From Roseomonas gilardii (GTDB lineage Bacteria > Pseudomonadota > Alphaproteobacteria > Acetobacterales > Acetobacteraceae), in NCBI RefSeq assembly GCF_001941945.1, contig NZ_CP015584.1:620001-684000 (forward strand): DNA of 64,000 bases. The letters run 5' to 3'. Made by a program: the position numbers and the translations under genes. Below the pieces are notes generated by a model. The model had not been told where the DNA came from, did not search any database, and saw only the letters and a list, made by a program, of their open reading frames with translations. Shown one piece after another: positions 1 through 8,535 of the stretch (position 1 is the stretch's first letter; the number at the start of each line of letters is the position of its first letter).

Positions 1-356
1 GAATAGGCCTGCCAGTTCGTGTTCGTCACGAAGCTCGCCGCTGTGTTGAAGGCGAGCGAGGAAGACATGCCGGGAAAGCCCTGCGGGTTCAGCGGCAGCA
101 GGCCCTGCAGGCGCAGGATGGCAAAGAGCAGCACGAAGCCCGCGGCATTCGCCGACAGCATGGCGAGGACATAGGCTTTCCAGTCCTGGCCACGTCCGGG
201 ATCGATGCCTCCGGCACGATAGAACACCGTCTCCAGGGGGCGCAGCCAGGTCGCGCGGCCATCGGCAACGGCCGCGATGTAGCGCCCGAGCGGCACCGCG
301 GAGGCGAGAATGCATGCGAGGACGAGCGCAATCTGCGCCCAGCCGATGAGTGTCAT
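1..356 (-). CDS. kdpA: KdpA, K+-translocating subunit of the Kdp ATPase (partial, 5' end only)
   Basis: Only about the first 118 codons are inside the window; the rest, and presumably kdpB and kdpC, lie beyond the left edge. KdpA is the channel-like inner-membrane subunit through which the KdpFABC P-type ATPase takes up K+ at very low external potassium. The visible N-terminus (MTLIGWAQIALVLA...) has a first hydrophobic helix, the PLGRYIA segment and ETVFYRAGGID. Further on come NPQGFPGMSSSLAFNTA and SFVTNTNWQ, the family's first pore-region signature. The start lies 4 bp after the kdpF stop, so the genes are very probably translationally coupled. Identification rests on recognised family motifs; only the truncation by the window limits it. 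Confidence 0.93.
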   Translation of the reverse strand, partial: MTLIGWAQIALVLACILASAVPLGRYIAAVADGRATWLRPLETVFYRAGGIDPGRGQDWKAYVLAMLSANAAGFVLLFAILRLQGLLPLNPQGFPGMSSSLAFNTAASFVTNTNWQAY

Positions 357-360
357 GGAA

Positions 361-447
361 TTAGAGGTCCTCGGGGCGCAGGAGCGCCCATAGCAGATAG
401 GCCAGCAGCCCGGCCGAAACGGCGCCGCCCAGGATCAGGTCGAGCAT
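361..447 (-). CDS. kdpF: KdpF, small stabilising subunit of the Kdp ATPase
   Basis: This 28-codon ORF encodes a single hydrophobic helix (MLDLILGGAVSAGLLAYLLW, then ALLRPEDL). KdpF is a one-helix inner-membrane peptide that stabilises the KdpABC complex. Length, the charged tail ending RPEDL and the position directly before kdpA (4 bp between stop and start) all match the family. The gene lies 6 bp downstream of another tiny membrane ORF. It is short enough to be missed by automated gene finders. Confidence 0.9.
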   Translation of the reverse strand: MLDLILGGAVSAGLLAYLLWALLRPEDL

Positions 448-453
448 GGCGCG

Positions 454-537
454 TCAGACCTGGTCACAACCGCGCACATAGGCCGCCAGCAGGGCGAAAA
501 GGCCGAGGCCGAGGGCAAGAGCAACGAGATCGTTCAT
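454..537 (-). CDS. 27-residue one-helix membrane peptide leading the kdpFA operon
   Basis: This 27-codon ORF starts at 537 and ends 6 bp before kdpF. It encodes MNDLVALALGLGLFALLAAY followed by VRGCDQV, a single predicted transmembrane helix with a short charged tail. An AGGGAAG-like ribosome-binding site stands just upstream of the ATG. Its place as first cistron of the kdp transcript, downstream of the putative KdpE sites, suggests a role in the same K+ uptake system, either as an accessory subunit or as a leader controlling translation of kdpF. I have the impression that similar short ORFs precede kdpF in other proteobacteria, but I cannot verify that here. The function is unproven. The hydrophobic design, RBS and tight spacing argue that it is really translated. 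Confidence 0.6.
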   Translation of the reverse strand: MNDLVALALGLGLFALLAAYVRGCDQV

Positions 538-626
538 GTTCCAGACTTCCCTGGTCGGCTCACGGCCGACACCTGGGAAGTCAATGGAAAAACGGGCGTA
601 AAGAGGCCATCCGAGATTTCGCCGGA

Positions 627-697
627 GCGCATAAAAAGCGCATAAACACGCGCGGCCACTGACCGGGACGGCCAGGATTTTTATGGGTTTTTTATGG
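627..697. promoter_or_regulatory. Putative KdpE operators in the divergent kdp promoter region
   Basis: Two pairs of direct repeats face each other between the divergent kdp units. GCGCATAAA occurs at 627-635 and 638-646, and TTTTTATGG at 678-686 and 689-697. In both pairs the copies start exactly 11 bp apart, about one helical turn, and all share a TTTATG core when read on the appropriate strand. OmpR-class response regulators such as KdpE typically bind T-rich tandem half-sites with this period. The arrangement would let KdpE control the leftward kdpFABC unit and the rightward kdpDE unit separately. Direct observation: the repeats. Inference: KdpE binding. Confidence 0.6.
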
Positions 698-776
698 CCC
701 TGGGAGGAATGGATGATCGCGCTTTTACACTTTTCGTCCCAGGCAGGTGGGAGGCCAGGGTTCAAGAACGGTCGCC

Positions 777-1076
777 ATGTCATCCATGATTTCGAAAGAG
801 CCGGAGCATCTCGCCGGGGAATCGTTTCCACGCCGCCACCAGGACATCGCCGGTCTCGCCAGCAACTCCCCGCGATGGCTTGGCAGAGGTGCGGTGGTGA
901 TGGCGACCCTGTGCCTGCTCTTCGCCTGGAGCTTCGTCGGGTCGCTGCTCATGGGCTTGCGGACACCGGTGACGACCCAGCCGCGCCTGGCCATGCTGTG
1001 GGCCGTCGTGGCAATGGCCATCGTCCTGGGTGGCTTCGTGATCGAGCTGCTTGTGCTGGCGCGGCCGGACGAGTGA
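777..1076 (+). CDS. Small two-helix membrane protein upstream of kdpD, unknown function
   Basis: The ATG at 777 gives 99 residues; a GTG at 747 is an in-frame alternative. After a hydrophilic start there are two predicted transmembrane segments (around residues 46-68 and 73-93), separated by a short loop containing LRTPVTTQPR. I do not recognise a family. It ends 37 bp before the kdpD start on the same strand and is probably the first gene of the kdpDE transcript, downstream of the putative KdpE sites. That position hints at a link with potassium sensing, but nothing in the residues shows it. No strong ribosome-binding site is visible, so both the start and reality of the gene are moderately uncertain. 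Confidence 0.5.
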   Translation: MSSMISKEPEHLAGESFPRRHQDIAGLASNSPRWLGRGAVVMATLCLLFAWSFVGSLLMGLRTPVTTQPRLAMLWAVVAMAIVLGGFVIELLVLARPDE

Positions 1077-1113
1077 TCTTCGGCACGGCACGCTCCCCGG
1101 GCCGGCATCCCGG

Positions 1114-3819
1114 ATGACGAGAGAGGCGGGGGCAGCGAACGGTGAGCCTGTCAGGCCCGATCCCGATGCACTGCTGGCCCTGGCGAAGCGGGAGCAACGG
1201 GGAAGGCTGAAAGTCTTCCTCGGTGCGGCGCCAGGCGTCGGCAAGACCTACGAGATGCTGACGGAAGCCCGCAGGCGTGCCCTGGGGGGTGCCGACGTGC
1301 TGGTCGGTCTGGTGGAAACCCATGGCCGTGCGGAGACAGCGGCCCAGCTCGCCGGGCTGGAAGTTCTGCCGCGCGCCAGTCTGCCCTATCGCGGCCAGAT
1401 GTTGAGCGAGTTCGATCTGGACGCGGCACTCGCACGCCATCCCGCCATCCTGGTGCTCGACGAGTTGCCGCACAGCAATGCGCCCGGCAGCCGCCATCCG
1501 AAGCGTTGGCAGGATGTGGAAGAACTGCGGGCGGCCGGCATCGAGGTCTGGACCGCCATGAATGTCCAGCATCTCGAGAGCCTGTCGGAAACGGTGGCGC
1601 GCATCACCGGCGTGCGCGTGGCCGAGACGGTCCCGGACCATGTGCTGGCCGGCGCGGATGCGGTGGAGCTGATCGACATCCCGCCGGCCGAGTTGCTGGA
1701 GCGGATGCGGCAGGGCAAGGTCTATCGCGCTGACCAGACGGCGCGCGCCCTGAAGGGCTTCTTCCGCGAAGGCAACCTCGCAGCCTTGCGGGAGATGGCA
1801 CTCCGCCGGACGGCCGAACGCGTGGATGCCGACGTCACGGGCTACATGCGGGCCAATGCCATCGCGGGCCCCTGGCCGGCAGGCGACCGGGTCATGGTCC
1901 TCGTGGGCGGTGGGCCGGAGGCCGAGACGGTGGTCCGGCAGGCCCGCCGCATAGCGGACGCATTGCGGGCGCCCCTGGTGGCCTTGCACATCGAACGATC
2001 GGGCAGGGCAGGAGGAGACCCGTCCCAGGCGCTGCGTCTGGCGGAGTCGCTCGGTGCCGAAACCGAGACGGTGGTCGAGACCGATCTGCCCCGTGCCATC
2101 CTGAGGGTGGCCCAATCGCGCAACGTCACGCATCTCGTTATCGGTCGTGGCCGGCCGTCGTTCTGGCGGCGCCTGACGGGGCGCACCTTCGCGACGATCC
2201 TGATGCGGCGCACCCCGGAATTCACGCTGCACCTTGTTCCAAGCCCTGCCGAGGCGGGTCGTCCGAAACCGGTCGCGGACCGGCGCGGCTACCCCGCCTG
2301 GCTCGGCTGGGCCAGCGTGGCCGTCGGCGTCCTGGCCGCGACAGGGATCGCCTTTGCCCTGGATGGCCGGGTGACCGAGGGGTCGCTCGGCATGGTCTAC
2401 CTCGCCACCACGGTGGCCGCGGCGGTCGGGTTCGGCCCCCTGCACGGTTTCGCCACCGCGCTCCTGTCCTTCCTCCTCTGGAACTACCTTTTCATCGAAC
2501 CGCGCTACACCTTGACCATCGACGGCCCCCAGGAAGTGCTCGGCGCCCTGGTCTTCGGCCTGGTGGCCCTGCTGCTCGCGGGGACGGCGGGACGGCTCGG
2601 GCGGACCGCCCGCACCGCCCAGGCCCGGGTCTTCGGGCTTCGGCGCCTGGTGGAGTTCAGCCGTCGTCTCGGTGCCCCCATGGACCGGGGCTCCCTGCTG
2701 TCCCTGATCGCGGAAGAGACCGGGCGGGTTTCCGGCTGCTCCTGTTGCGTCCTCGTGCCCCTTTCCGGGGAGGACCTGCCGGGTCTGGGCCTGCCGCGGG
2801 AGCGCAGGCCGGACGATACCGACCTGATCCTCCGGGCGGCGGTGCCGTCCACGGCCGAGCCCGACGACGCCTCCATGGCCGCCGCGCGCTGGGCCTACGC
2901 CAAGGGGAAGCCGACAGGGTGGGGGACGGATACGCTTCCGACGGCGCTCTGGCAGTTCCAGCCCTTGCCCAGCGGGCAGGGGATCGCGGGGGTGGTGGGA
3001 ATCCGCTTCGCGGACCGCTCGGAACCGCTCGACAGCGAGAGGTCGCGAACCCTGACCGCGCTTCTCGACCAGGCGGCCATCGCGCTCGAACGGGCGGAGC
3101 TGACGGAGGACCGGGCGCGAAGCGCCATGCGGGCGGAAGCGGATGCATTGCGAACGACGCTGCTCACCTCGCTCGGCCACGACCTGCGCACGCCGCTGAC
3201 CAGCATCAGGGGGTCGCTGGAAACGCTCCGGACGATGGGCGATGCACTTTCCCCGGCGGCCAGGGTGGATCTCATCCTCGCGGCCGAGGAGGAAACGGTG
3301 CGCCTCGGCCGCTTCACATCCAACATCCTCGACATGGTCCGGCTGGAAAGCGGGCAGGTTCCGCTGCGGCGCGAAGCGGTGGACCTGCCTTCCGCTCTGG
3401 AGGCTGCAGTGGCGCGGGCGGAACACGTGGTGGGGCGCAAGGTGGAGCGGCGCATCGCCGAGCACCTGCCGGAGCCCTCCCTGGACCCGGTCCTGTTCGA
3501 CCAGATCCTTGGCAACCTGCTCGACAACGCGATGAAGTTCTCGGGCCCAGAGGGGCAGGTTGCCGTTGTCGCGCGGCGCCTCGGCGCGAATGTATCGATC
3601 TCCGTCGAGGATGACGGGCCCGGCATCCCGCGCGAGGATCTCGCGCGGATCTTCGATCCCTTCTTCCGTGCTTCGCGCACCGACCGGATCGTGGCCGGCA
3701 GCGGCCTGGGCCTTGCCATCGCACGGGGTTTGACCCAGGCCATGGGCGGAGCGATCCTGGCCGAGAGCCCCATTCAGGGCGGGCACGGCACACGCATCAC
3801 GGTACGGTTTCCTGCATGA
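1114..3819 (+). CDS. kdpD: KdpD, K+-responsive sensor histidine kinase
   Basis: This 901-residue protein has the canonical KdpD layout. The N-terminal KdpD domain has a Walker A motif GAAPGVGKT (residues 37-45). A universal-stress-protein-like domain follows (about 250-370), then four closely spaced transmembrane helices (about 390-500), a GAF-like region, and a kinase core. The core has the phospho-acceptor histidine in SLGHDLRTPLTS (His689), an N box with NLLDNAMKFS and ATP-binding glycine boxes DDGPGIP and GSGLGLAIA. It autophosphorylates under K+ limitation and passes phosphate to KdpE. I chose the ATG at 1114 because upstream codons do not resemble the family. Its stop overlaps the kdpE start (ATGA). 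Unusually, kdpDE diverges from kdpFA rather than following kdpC. Confidence 0.96.
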   Translation: MTREAGAANGEPVRPDPDALLALAKREQRGRLKVFLGAAPGVGKTYEMLTEARRRALGGADVLVGLVETHGRAETAAQLAGLEVLPRASLPYRGQMLSEFDLDAALARHPAILVLDELPHSNAPGSRHPKRWQDVEELRAAGIEVWTAMNVQHLESLSETVARITGVRVAETVPDHVLAGADAVELIDIPPAELLERMRQGKVYRADQTARALKGFFREGNLAALREMALRRTAERVDADVTGYMRANAIAGPWPAGDRVMVLVGGGPEAETVVRQARRIADALRAPLVALHIERSGRAGGDPSQALRLAESLGAETETVVETDLPRAILRVAQSRNVTHLVIGRGRPSFWRRLTGRTFATILMRRTPEFTLHLVPSPAEAGRPKPVADRRGYPAWLGWASVAVGVLAATGIAFALDGRVTEGSLGMVYLATTVAAAVGFGPLHGFATALLSFLLWNYLFIEPRYTLTIDGPQEVLGALVFGLVALLLAGTAGRLGRTARTAQARVFGLRRLVEFSRRLGAPMDRGSLLSLIAEETGRVSGCSCCVLVPLSGEDLPGLGLPRERRPDDTDLILRAAVPSTAEPDDASMAAARWAYAKGKPTGWGTDTLPTALWQFQPLPSGQGIAGVVGIRFADRSEPLDSERSRTLTALLDQAAIALERAELTEDRARSAMRAEADALRTTLLTSLGHDLRTPLTSIRGSLETLRTMGDALSPAARVDLILAAEEETVRLGRFTSNILDMVRLESGQVPLRREAVDLPSALEAAVARAEHVVGRKVERRIAEHLPEPSLDPVLFDQILGNLLDNAMKFSGPEGQVAVVARRLGANVSISVEDDGPGIPREDLARIFDPFFRASRTDRIVAGSGLGLAIARGLTQAMGGAILAESPIQGGHGTRITVRFPA

Positions 3820-4529
3820 TCAATTCTGCCCCCGATCTTTCCTCCCCCCGTATCCTGGTGATCGACGACGAGCCGCAGATCCATCGCTTCCTGGGGCCGG
3901 CACTCGCTGCATCTGGCTATGCGCCCCTGCAGGCGAAGAATGCAGCAACAGGGCTCCATCTCGCAGCCACGCAATCGCCGTCCGCCGTGCTGCTCGATCT
4001 CGGACTGCCTGATCTGGACGGGCAGGACGTGATTCCCAGACTCCGTGCCTTCAGCGCGGCACCGATTATCGTGTTGTCCGCTCGCGACGGGGAAATGGCC
4101 AAGGTGGCGGCCTTGGATGCCGGCGCGGACGATTTCGTCGAGAAGCCCTTCGCGCTCGCGGAGCTGCTCGCCCGTCTCCGGGCTTCACTTCGCCGTGCCA
4201 CCGCAGCAGCCGGACACGAGGCGCTGACAGCGCTGATCCGTATCGGTCAGATCGAGATGGATCTCGCGACGAGGACGACGACGGTGAGCGGCACAGCCAT
4301 CAAGCTAACGCCCCGTGAATGGGACCTGCTGGCTGCTCTGGCAAGGGCCGGGGCGGGCCGCGTGGTGACCCAGCGCCAGCTCCTTTCGGCGGTCTGGGGG
4401 CCAGGGCACGCCGAGAGCCCGCAGTATCTGCGCGTCTATATCGGACATCTGCGTCAGAAGCTCGGCGAGGCCGGCACGTTGATCCGGACGGAACCAGGTG
4501 TCGGCTACCGGCTGGGCCCCGCCGACTAG
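3816..4529 (+). CDS. kdpE: KdpE, OmpR-type response regulator of the Kdp system
   Basis: This 237-residue regulator has a receiver domain with the acidic pair in LVIDDEP and the phospho-accepting aspartate in LLDLGLPDLDG (Asp61). The switch Ser/Thr is in VLSARDG and the lysine in EKPF. A C-terminal winged helix follows, with LTPREWDLLAAL and the end GVGYRLGPAD. Phosphorylated KdpE activates kdpFABC transcription. It overlaps kdpD by 4 bp, indicating translational coupling. The stop lies 2 bp before the IS5 remnant, so insertion landed almost at the end of the gene. The C-terminus still looks complete for the family. Confidence 0.95.
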   Translation: MINSAPDLSSPRILVIDDEPQIHRFLGPALAASGYAPLQAKNAATGLHLAATQSPSAVLLDLGLPDLDGQDVIPRLRAFSAAPIIVLSARDGEMAKVAALDAGADDFVEKPFALAELLARLRASLRRATAAAGHEALTALIRIGQIEMDLATRTTTVSGTAIKLTPREWDLLAALARAGAGRVVTQRQLLSAVWGPGHAESPQYLRVYIGHLRQKLGEAGTLIRTEPGVGYRLGPAD

Positions 4530-4531
4530 GC

Positions 4532-4840
4532 TCAGGATGCATTGATCCAAAAGAGGACGGTGGCGGCGAGGCAGATAGCCGAGAGGAAGGTACGGGTACA
4601 GCGGCCGTAGCGCACGGCGACGCGGTGCCGATCGTCGATGTGGCCGAACATGTTCTCGATGCGATGGCGCTGGCGGCAGAGTGCCTTGTCGTAGGGGATC
4701 GGGATCTTCCGGCTGCGGGTCGAGGGGATGCAGGGGGCGATGAGGGCCTTACGAAATCGGCTGCTGTCGTAACCCTTGTCGCCGAGCAGTTCCTTGGCTC
4801 GCAGCAGGTGAGGCCTCATCAGGACAGCGCTTAGGGTAAG
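4532..4840 (-). pseudogene. IS5-family transposase, 3' remnant
   Basis: Read leftwards, this stretch encodes the last ~100 residues of an IS5-type DDE transposase. It contains LLGDKGYDSSRF (second catalytic Asp region), a basic segment with IPYDKALCRQRHRIENMFG (catalytic Glu) and the family tail SAICLAATVLFWI. The N-terminal half, including the first catalytic Asp, is absent, and no intact terminal repeat is visible. The element is therefore dead. The right-hand limit (near 4840) is approximate, because sequence beyond it no longer reads as transposase. Confidence 0.8.
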
Positions 4841-4995
4841 GTGCATATGCGAGCCAGATGGTTGATGCCCCGGCTGCATGCGCGCCCTGGCAGCACGCAA
4901 TAAAATTTCCAGACGCCTCCTGAAATGCCCGGTTATGGCCATCAACCACAGCCAGCGTTCCGTTCGCTCCGCGAAGCTCCCTGACGGACAGAGGG

Positions 4996-5024
4996 GGGCG
5001 GAGTTGCGTTGGCAAACTCCGCCC
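4996..5024 (-). terminator. Hairpin terminator after glutamate dehydrogenase
   Basis: GGGCGGAGTT (4996-5005) pairs perfectly with AACTCCGCCC (5015-5024) across a 9-nt loop. It lies 43 bp downstream of the stop of the leftward glutamate dehydrogenase and probably ends transcription of that operon. No clear U-run is visible, so intrinsic termination strength is uncertain. Confidence 0.6.
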
Positions 5025-5066
5025 TCGGTTGCAGTGGCTGTCAGTCCGTACGAAAAACGCCTGCTA

Positions 5067-6323
5067 TCAAGGGAACAGCCCTCGCATACGCTTGCCGTCC
5101 AACACCTTTTCGACCCCAATGGCCATCGCTGCCACGCGCTGGGAGATCCGCTCCCGGCGCACGCGCTCCTGCACCTGGTGAAAGGCCCGGTCGAGGATCT
5201 GATTGGCCCTGCTCTTCACCTCGTCCTCCTCCCAGAAGAGGCGCTGGATATCCTGCACCCACTCGAAATAGCTGACGATCACGCCACCCGAGTTGCAGAG
5301 GATGTCGGGCAGCACGAAGATGTCGTCGCGTTCCTCCAGCACGCGGTCCGCATCCGGGGTGGTCGGCCCGTTCGCGCCCTCTGCCAGGATGCGGCAGCGC
5401 AGCCGGCGCGCGACATCGGCATCGATCACCCGCTCCACCGCGGCCGGCACCAGGATGTCGCAGGGCTGCACCAGCAGCGCCGCCGGGTCGCAGGCCAGTT
5501 CGCTGGAGAAGCCGGCGAGCACCCCATGCGCCGCGACATGCCGCTCGATCGCCGTGAGATCCAGGCCGCGCGGATCGTGGTAGCACGCGGTGTGGTCGCT
5601 GACGCCCAGGATGCGGATGCCCATCCCGGCCAGCGTCAGCGCGGAGACGGAGCCGACATTGCCGTAGCCCTGTACGATGGCCGTCGCGCCACGGGGATCG
5701 ATACCGAGCTGCTCCATCGCCCGTCCGACGAGATGCGCGACGCCGCGGCCGGTGGCTTCGCGCCGGCCGACCGTGCCGCCCACCGCGACCGGCTTGCCGG
5801 TCACCACCTCGGGTGTCGCCTGGCCCTGGTACATGGAGTAGGTGTCCATGAACCAGGCCATGACCTGCTCATTGGTACCCATATCGGGCGCGGGCACATC
5901 GGTCTGCGGCCCGACGAAGGGGATCATCTCCTGCATGTAGCGGCGCGAGAGCGCCTCCAGTTCACGCCGCGAAAGGGAATGCGGGTCGACCGCGATGCCC
6001 CCCTTGGCGCCGCCATAGGGCAGCCCGGCCAGGGCGCATTTCCAGCTCATCCAGATCGCCAGCGCCGCGACTTCGCCGAGATCGACATTGGCGGCATAGC
6101 GCGTGCCACCCTTGGTCGGACCGAAGGTCAGGTGGTGCTGGACGCGGTAGCCCTCGAAGACGGCGATGCTGCCATCGTCGCGATGGATCGGGCAGGCGAC
6201 GGTGATCGCCCGCTTCGGCATCAGGATGCGCGGACGCTCGTGCTGCGGAATGCCGATATGGTCGGCGATGGTCTCGAACTGGCTGCGCGCCATCTCGAAG
6301 ACGGGGCCGGAATAGGTGGACAT
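5067..6323 (-). CDS. Glutamate dehydrogenase (Glu/Leu/Phe/Val dehydrogenase family)
   Basis: This 418-residue enzyme interconverts glutamate and 2-oxoglutarate + NH3 with NAD(P). The N-terminal substrate domain has PTKGGTRYA (Lys71) and LPYGGAKGGI with the catalytic Lys107. The C-terminal Rossmann domain has the GYGNVGS dinucleotide motif. Length and motifs fit the hexameric ~420-residue class. It is the last gene of a leftward operon, 46 bp after an amino-acid ABC ATPase, with an aminotransferase further upstream. In that setting it would regenerate 2-oxoglutarate as amino acceptor and release ammonium. Coenzyme preference, and a leucine or phenylalanine preference instead, cannot be settled by eye. 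Confidence 0.92.
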   Translation of the reverse strand: MSTYSGPVFEMARSQFETIADHIGIPQHERPRILMPKRAITVACPIHRDDGSIAVFEGYRVQHHLTFGPTKGGTRYAANVDLGEVAALAIWMSWKCALAGLPYGGAKGGIAVDPHSLSRRELEALSRRYMQEMIPFVGPQTDVPAPDMGTNEQVMAWFMDTYSMYQGQATPEVVTGKPVAVGGTVGRREATGRGVAHLVGRAMEQLGIDPRGATAIVQGYGNVGSVSALTLAGMGIRILGVSDHTACYHDPRGLDLTAIERHVAAHGVLAGFSSELACDPAALLVQPCDILVPAAVERVIDADVARRLRCRILAEGANGPTTPDADRVLEERDDIFVLPDILCNSGGVIVSYFEWVQDIQRLFWEEDEVKSRANQILDRAFHQVQERVRRERISQRVAAMAIGVEKVLDGKRMRGLFP

Positions 6324-6369
6324 GCTGTCGCCTCTGATGCGGTTTGCGCTTCGTTGCCGGGGCGGTGGC

Positions 6370-7098
6370 TCAGTGCCTGATCTCGGCGAGGAACTTCCGG
6401 GCGCGCTCCGAGCGGGGCGCGGAGAAGAACCCGGCCGGGCTGCCGGTCTCGATGATCTCGCCGTGGTCCATGAACCAGACCTCGCTCGCCACCTCGCGCG
6501 CGAAGCCCATCTCGTGGGTGACGCAGATCATCGTCATGCCCTCGGCGGCCAGCGACTGCATCACCTGCAGCACCTCGCCGACCATCTCCGGATCGAGCGC
6601 CGAGGTGGGCTCATCGAACAGCATCACCGGAGGCTTCATGGCGAGCGCCCGCGCGATGGCGACGCGCTGCTGCTGCCCGCCCGAAAGGTGGTGCGGGTAG
6701 CGGTCGATCCGCGCCGCGAGGCCAACCCGGGTGAGGAGCGCGCGGGCCTGTTCGCGCGCCTCGTGCCAGGAGAGGCCGAGGATGCGGACCGGCGCGATCG
6801 CCACGTTGTCGAGCACGCTGAGATGCGGGAACAGGTTGAACTGCTGGAAGACGAAGCCGATATGGCTGCGGATCCGGTTGATTTCCCGGCCCTTCGCGGC
6901 ATGCACGTCCTCGCCGTTGACCAGGATCTGGCCGTCGCCGATCGGTTCCAGCCGGTTGATCGTGCGGATCAGCGTGGACTTGCCGGAGCCCGAGGGACCA
7001 CAGACGACGACCACCGAACCAGGCGCGACCTCCGCGCTGACCGACTTCAGGGCGTGGTACTGGCCGTACCACTTGTTGACCTTGCGGAGCGTGATCAT
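6370..7098 (-). CDS. Polar amino acid ABC transporter, ATP-binding protein (GlnQ/GltL type)
   Basis: This 242-residue ATPase has Walker [11 protein letters not shown]-loop region [10 protein letters not shown], signature LSGGQQQR, Walker [15 protein letters not shown] and the H-loop in [10 protein letters not shown]. These are hallmarks of the PAAT/GlnQ subfamily that drives uptake of polar amino acids at the inner membrane. Its start overlaps the stop of the upstream permease by 4 bp. It works with the two permeases and binding protein encoded just upstream in the same operon. Confidence 0.95.
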   Translation of the reverse strand: MITLRKVNKWYGQYHALKSVSAEVAPGSVVVVCGPSGSGKSTLIRTINRLEPIGDGQILVNGEDVHAAKGREINRIRSHIGFVFQQFNLFPHLSVLDNVAIAPVRILGLSWHEAREQARALLTRVGLAARIDRYPHHLSGGQQQRVAIARALAMKPPVMLFDEPTSALDPEMVGEVLQVMQSLAAEGMTMICVTHEMGFAREVASEVWFMDHGEIIETGSPAGFFSAPRSERARKFLAEIRH

Positions 7099-7811
7099 GC
7101 CGGTTGCACCTTCAGGGCGGGAGCGTTGCGCTGCCTCGCGACGCGCCGCTCCAGGAAGCGGGCGGCCGAGGTCAGGGTGAAGCAGACCAGGAAGTAGATC
7201 GCTGCCAGGATCAGGAAGACCTCGAAGGGCCGGGTCAGGAGCTGGCTGTTGATCTGGTTGGCGGCGAAGGTCAGCTCCTGCACCGCGATGATGTAGCCGA
7301 GCGAGGTTTCCTTGATGGTCGAGACGAACTGGCTGACCATGCTCGGCAGCATGGTGTGGTAGACCTGCGGCAGCACGATGTCGCGCGTGATGCGGCCGTA
7401 GCCGAAGCCGAGCGCCTTCGCCGCCTCGACCTGTCCCTTCGGCAGCGACTGGATGCCGGCGCGGATGATCTCCGAGAGATAGGTGCTCTCGTAGAGGATC
7501 AGCGCGACCAGGAGCGTCCAGAAGCCCGGGATTGCCTGGCCGGTCAGCGCCGGCAGGGCGAAATAGGCCCAGAACACCGCCATGACCGGCGGCAGGCCGC
7601 GCACGACATAGACCAGCGCCGTGGCCGGCCAGTACAGCAGCGCGATGCCGCTCGTCCGCGCCAGCGCGATCAGCGTGCCGAGGACGAAGGCCGCGGCGAT
7701 GGCGCTGACTGCCAGGATCAGGGTCATCGCCAGCCCGCCGAGCGGGCCGTTCGGGTACTGGCCGATCAGCAGCAGCACCCAGTTGTCGCGAAGGATGTCG
7801 AGCATGCTCAC
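7095..7811 (-). CDS. Polar amino acid ABC transporter permease (HisM/GlnP type)
   Basis: This 238-residue integral membrane protein has about five helices. It carries the EAA-type cytoplasmic loop of the family ([20 protein letters not shown]), which contacts the ATPase. It overlaps both neighbours by 4 bp (ATGA), so stoichiometric translation with the partner permease and ATPase is likely. It forms a heterodimeric pore with the 7808-8506 product. Confidence 0.93.
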   Translation of the reverse strand: MSMLDILRDNWVLLLIGQYPNGPLGGLAMTLILAVSAIAAAFVLGTLIALARTSGIALLYWPATALVYVVRGLPPVMAVFWAYFALPALTGQAIPGFWTLLVALILYESTYLSEIIRAGIQSLPKGQVEAAKALGFGYGRITRDIVLPQVYHTMLPSMVSQFVSTIKETSLGYIIAVQELTFAANQINSQLLTRPFEVFLILAAIYFLVCFTLTSAARFLERRVARQRNAPALKVQPA

Positions 7812-8506
7812 CGCCGCAGGAAGTCGAGGCGGCGGCCGATCATCGCGCCGGCGCCCATGATGACGAAGGAGACGGCGAGGTAGATCGCGGTCGCGACGCC
7901 GAAGGCGGCGAAGGTGCGGAAGGTCAGGCTCTCGATCTCGCGCGTCCGGTAGGTCAGCTCGGCCACGCCGATGGCCATGGCGAGGCTGGTGTTCTTGAAC
8001 AGCAGCAGCGCCTGGTTCACGAGGCCGGGTGCTGCCACGCGGAAGACCTGCGGCATGATGATCCTCTGCATCAGGTCGGGATAGGTCATGCCGAGCGACT
8101 GCGCCGCCTCGTACTGCCCCTTCGGAACCGCGCGCAGGCCACTGCGCAGATCTTCGGAGATATAGGCTGCCATGCAGAGGCCGATGGCGATGCCGGCGAA
8201 GGCGAACTCGCTGCCGCGCTCGTTGATCCAGTCCGCCACCGTGTCGGGCAGCAGCGCGGCGATGCCGAAGTACCAGAACAGGATATGTACCAGCATCGGC
8301 ACGTTGCGCTGGAACTCGACATAGGCGGTGACCGCGGCTTCCGCGCCGCGTCCTCCCGCCACGCGGATGACGGCGAGCAGCGTGCCGAGGCCGAAGGCGA
8401 TGGCTCCGGCGAAGATGGTCAGGGCCAGCGTCGTCGCGAGCCCCATCCAGACCCAGGTGCCGCCATCCGCGGATACGATGCTGAGCATGTCGAGCATCTG
8501 GCCCAT
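7808..8506 (-). CDS. Polar amino acid ABC transporter permease (second subunit)
   Basis: This 232-residue membrane protein of the HisM/GlnP family has an EAA loop [20 protein letters not shown]. It overlaps the following permease by 4 bp and follows the binding-protein gene after a 29-bp gap. Together with its partner it forms the transmembrane pore for the same substrate. The substrate is not readable from the permease itself. Confidence 0.93.
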   Translation of the reverse strand: MGQMLDMLSIVSADGGTWVWMGLATTLALTIFAGAIAFGLGTLLAVIRVAGGRGAEAAVTAYVEFQRNVPMLVHILFWYFGIAALLPDTVADWINERGSEFAFAGIAIGLCMAAYISEDLRSGLRAVPKGQYEAAQSLGMTYPDLMQRIIMPQVFRVAAPGLVNQALLLFKNTSLAMAIGVAELTYRTREIESLTFRTFAAFGVATAIYLAVSFVIMGAGAMIGRRLDFLRR

Positions 8507-8535
8507 CCTCCCTCTTTCGCCCTGTTACGGCCCGG

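Noticed and set aside
949-3786. A 945-codon open frame antisense to kdpD
   Set aside because: Rich in Arg, Gly, His and Pro with no motifs, and fully overlaps the clear kdpD gene. It is a typical GC-rich shadow frame.
4878-6380. A 500-codon plus-strand frame opposite glutamate dehydrogenase
   Set aside because: No recognisable family; the opposite strand encodes all GDH motifs.
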